DNA of 64,000 nucleotides, from assembly GCA_000719105.1 (NCBI GenBank), contig JODX01000034.1:18448-82447 (forward strand). The letters run 5' to 3'. A model generated the notes under the pieces. That model did no database searches. It worked only from the letters and a program-made list of their open reading frames with translations, and was not told the origin of the DNA. A program made the translations under genes and the position numbers. The stretch's first letter is position 1; every line of letters begins with the position of its first letter. Of this stretch, positions 61,576-64,000 are shown piece by piece. Source of the stretch: Streptomyces sclerotialus. Lineage in GTDB: Bacteria; Actinomycetota; Actinomycetes; Streptomycetales; Streptomycetaceae.

Positions 61576-63156
61576 GTGAGTGCAGTGAGGCCAGAACAGG
61601 CATCCACGTTCATTGCCCAGATCGAGTACGCCTTCTCCCGTCACAGCAGCCGTGTGGCGTTCGTCGAGGACAACGGCGACAACGTGACCTACGCCGCGGC
61701 CTACGACCGGCTTCGTCGCCTCATCCCGGTCTTCGCCGAGCTCGGCGTGACCAAGGGGACGGCCGTGGCATGCCTGGCTGCGAACTCGGCCAACATGTAC
61801 CTCGCAGAGCTGGCGATCGCGGTCCTGGGCGGCCGCTACGCCGGGCTGCACCAACTGTCGTCGGCGCAGGAGCATGCCGCCATGTGCGACGACGGTGAAG
61901 TGTCCATCCTGCTGGTCGACCCCCACTACGCCGACCACGCCGCTACCGTGCTCGAACACATGAGGGGCACCCCGGTCGTGGCCACCCTGGGCCACTCGGC
62001 GCTGGGCGTGGATGTCCTGGGCCGGGCGGAAACAGCTGCCCCGGTCGCCACGGTGGCCGGCGTTTCCACTGCCACTCAGGATGATCTGCACAGAGTCTTC
62101 TACACGGGCGGAACGACGGGGCGGGCCAAAGGCGTCGAGTTCACTCACCATGCCGTGGCGCACATGAACCTCAACGCCACGCGCGCTTGGCAGATGCCGG
62201 CCGAGCCCAGGTACCTGGCGACCGGACCCATCACTCACGGCTCCTTCCTGATGCTGATGCCCACACTGCTCTCGGGCGGCTGCGTCATCTTCCACAAGGG
62301 TTTCGAGCCGGACCGCTGGTTGCGCACGGTCGAGGCGGAACGCGTCAATTTCGCGTTCGTCGTCCCGACGATGATCTACGCAGCGCTCGACTCGACGGTG
62401 CTGTCAGGCGTGGACCTGTCCAGTCTGGAGACAGTCGCCTATGGCGGCTCGCCGATGTCCCCCACCCGACTCGCGGAGGGCATCGAGCGGTTCGGCCAGG
62501 TGTTCACTCAGTTCTACGGTCAGACCGAGTGTCTGGCCCAGGGAACCAGTCTGTGGCGCGAGGAGCACGATCCTCGCAAGCTGCCGCACCTCATGGGCTC
62601 CTGTGGTCGGCCCATGCCCGGAGTCACGGTCGACATCGTGGATGCGAACGACGAGCCGGTCACCGATGGCAGTCCCGGTGAGATCGTTATCCGGACCGCG
62701 TGCACGATGCGCGGGTACTGGGGACAGCCCGAACTCACCGCCGAGACCTTGCGCAATGGGTGGTTGCACACGGGGGACATCGCAGTGCGGGACGACGAGG
62801 GCTACTACTACATCATCGACCGCAAGAAGGACATGATCATCTCGGGTGGCTTCAATGTCTATCCCCGGGAGGTCGAGGACATTCTCACCAGCCATCCCGC
62901 GGTCGCCTCGGCGGCTGTCTTCGGAGTGCCGCACGAGCGCTGGGGCGAGCAGGTCACCGCGGTCGTCGTGGTCCGCCGGGACGCCGAGGTCAGCGAAGCG
63001 GAACTGCAGGGCCTGGTGAAGCTCAAGAAGGGCTCTCACTACGCGCCGAAGTCCGTGACCTTCGTCGACGACCTGCCCAGAACCGCTGTGGGGAAGATCG
63101 ACAAGCAGGGACTGCGCCGTACCTACTGGGCGGGGACCGATCGCAACGTCCACTGA
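61576..63156 (+). CDS. AMP-dependent acyl-CoA synthetase/ligase
   Basis: A 526-aa adenylate-forming enzyme: P-loop-like YTGGTTGRAKGVEFTH near residue 178, FTQFYGQTECLAQG near 310, GDIAVRDDEGYYYI then IDRKKDMIISGGFNVYPREV near 405-430, and the catalytic Lys in PRTAVGKIDKQG near 512. It activates a carboxylic acid to its CoA thioester. Relatives include feruloyl-CoA, long-chain and cyclohexanecarboxyl-CoA ligases; specificity unknown. GTG 61576 sits close to AAGGA; GTG 61585 is an equally good start. It presumably feeds the hydratase and lyase upstream. Confidence 0.88.
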   Translation: MSAVRPEQASTFIAQIEYAFSRHSSRVAFVEDNGDNVTYAAAYDRLRRLIPVFAELGVTKGTAVACLAANSANMYLAELAIAVLGGRYAGLHQLSSAQEHAAMCDDGEVSILLVDPHYADHAATVLEHMRGTPVVATLGHSALGVDVLGRAETAAPVATVAGVSTATQDDLHRVFYTGGTTGRAKGVEFTHHAVAHMNLNATRAWQMPAEPRYLATGPITHGSFLMLMPTLLSGGCVIFHKGFEPDRWLRTVEAERVNFAFVVPTMIYAALDSTVLSGVDLSSLETVAYGGSPMSPTRLAEGIERFGQVFTQFYGQTECLAQGTSLWREEHDPRKLPHLMGSCGRPMPGVTVDIVDANDEPVTDGSPGEIVIRTACTMRGYWGQPELTAETLRNGWLHTGDIAVRDDEGYYYIIDRKKDMIISGGFNVYPREVEDILTSHPAVASAAVFGVPHERWGEQVTAVVVVRRDAEVSEAELQGLVKLKKGSHYAPKSVTFVDDLPRTAVGKIDKQGLRRTYWAGTDRNVH

Positions 63157-63164
63157 GCCCTGAT

Positions 63165-63310
63165 CCGCCATCCGCGCAGGTCGGCGCCCCTGTGAACGTC
63201 GGGATTGCCTCGCAGGAGAACGATCGGGCCGCCGAGCTGCCTGTGTGCTGCGATCAGCAGGTCGAGGTGGTCGTGCCAGGAAAAGCTCTTGCGCCCCTCG
63301 CGGTTCCCGC
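63165..63310 (-). pseudogene. IS630-type transposase fragment
   Basis: The minus strand reads GRKSFSWHDHLDLLIAAHRQ then LGGPIVLLRGNPDVHRGADL, matching the IS630/DDE_3 segment in which a catalytic Asp normally stands in (V)WDN-x-(N/D)-x-H. Here the Asp site reads LRGN, and nothing of the rest of the gene is recognisable. It is a short relic. Confidence 0.6.
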
Positions 63311-63811
63311 CGTCCCTGGAAGCCGGGCTCTCCTCGCGGACGAGCTGGCTGGCTGATGGCGGTCGGGGCAGAGCGCCGGCCGATCACCGGGCCCGGTTCC
63401 AGCGCTGGTCCTCCCGGCCGTCGTCGGCGACGCCTTGACCGGCTGCCGTGGCCAGGACCCGGCGCCAGTTGCTCGGTCTCCGACCCCGCCGCCTTCGGCT
63501 CGCACGTGTTCAAGCTCAGGAAGGGCTCCACCTTCGCGGGAGCCAGCGGCCGAACCAACGAGTCCGGCTGCGGGTCGGCAGTTGGGCCGCCAGGAGAGGG
63601 GCGAGATTTCTCTGCGGCGCTACCACACAGCGCTCCGGGGTAGCGCACGTCGCTGCACAGCAAGATGTGGGTGCGTCCTCCGGCTTCGACTGACGATCGG
63701 GGCGCTCGGCAAGCGTGGCGGGGCGGCTCAGCTGCTGTGGTACGACGTGAGCTGTCCTTTCGGTCGGCCTTGATGGATCCCGAGGTGTTGGAGCGGATCA
63801 CCGTGTGATGT

Positions 63812-63985
63812 GTGGACCTGGAGGGACTCGAAGAGCAGCTGGTCGAGCAGCCGTCAGAGGTATGAGATGAGCGCGACGAGCTGGCCGTGACCGGCGCGGA
63901 TGTGGCAGTGGATGAGCGAGCAGCTCGCCGACGAGCACACCGGGGCAGGGGGCCAGGGTTCCAAGGTGGCGGGCCGGGCGGTGCG
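63812..63985 (+). pseudogene. Relic of a transposon-associated coiled-coil ORF
   Basis: The frame VDLEGLEEQLVEQPSEV ends in a TGA at 63863 and is followed by DERDELAV; out of frame continues MSEQLADE and KVAGRAV. This pattern (LEEQL-x-E-...-RDELAVAERV-...-MSEQLADE) recurs in small accessory ORFs of Streptomyces transposons. It is broken by a stop and frameshift. The window then ends in 11 C. The 63311-63811 stretch has no gene I can support. Confidence 0.35.
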
Positions 63986-64000
63986 GCCGCCCCCCCCCCC

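Overview
The window is very GC-rich and its coding regions show the strong third-position G/C bias of a Streptomyces-type actinomycete. GTG and TTG starts, 4-bp ATGA/GTGA overlaps, WhiB, DUF317, ImmA/DUF6545 and FxLD-lanthipeptide genes all fit that assignment. No rRNA, tRNA or CRISPR array was recognised. The right end stops in a run of 11 C, which may be a contig edge.

Left part, 0-20.6 kb. A partial gene and a GH15 glucosidase/trehalase-like gene (minus) precede a translationally coupled pair: an anti-sigma-type ATPase and an aldo/keto-reductase-like protein that lacks catalytic residues. The centrepiece is a class I FxLD lanthipeptide locus (4.9-15.7 kb). It holds the precursor, a split LanB, LanC, a protein fusing a SpaB-C-like elimination domain to an isoaspartyl-type (PIMT) methyltransferase, a helical-repeat protein, a decayed ABC exporter, a PIMT-NUDIX-NUDIX protein, a frameshifted methyltransferase and a methyltransferase-NUDIX fusion. 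After it come a PD-(D/E)XK-like protein and a minus-strand operon of XRE regulator, ImmA metallopeptidase, DUF6545-like membrane protein and amidase.

21.3-28.5 kb is an integrated mobilizable element. It reads in one direction through a small coupled ORF, a replication-initiator-like HTH protein with iteron-like repeats inside its gene, a zinc-finger protein, a WhiB-HTH protein, a membrane protein, MobC and a relaxase. No integrase lies next to it. 28.8-39.3 kb returns to host-type genes: DUF317 (apparent CTG start), small proteins, a 1427-aa P-type ATPase, a lipid kinase and an HdeD-like protein.

39.7-54.1 kb is a scrapyard of mobile DNA. It contains a dead MFS gene, a truncated STAS gene fused to a truncated OLD nuclease, a tyrosine integrase with excisionase and a second WhiB-HTH gene next to a cut-off dhaK-like start, IS256 and ISL3 transposase remnants, a decayed aldehyde dehydrogenase, a decayed NAD(P)-binding protein and a dead integrase. 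Intact AraC and TetR regulators and an NB-ARC-type ATPase survive among them.

54.2-63.2 kb holds a TetR gene divergent from a broken MFS exporter followed by an FAD monooxygenase and an AttH-like protein, then a coenzyme-A catabolic set (ThDP-dependent lyase, enoyl-CoA hydratase, acyl-CoA ligase). More transposase remnants close the window.
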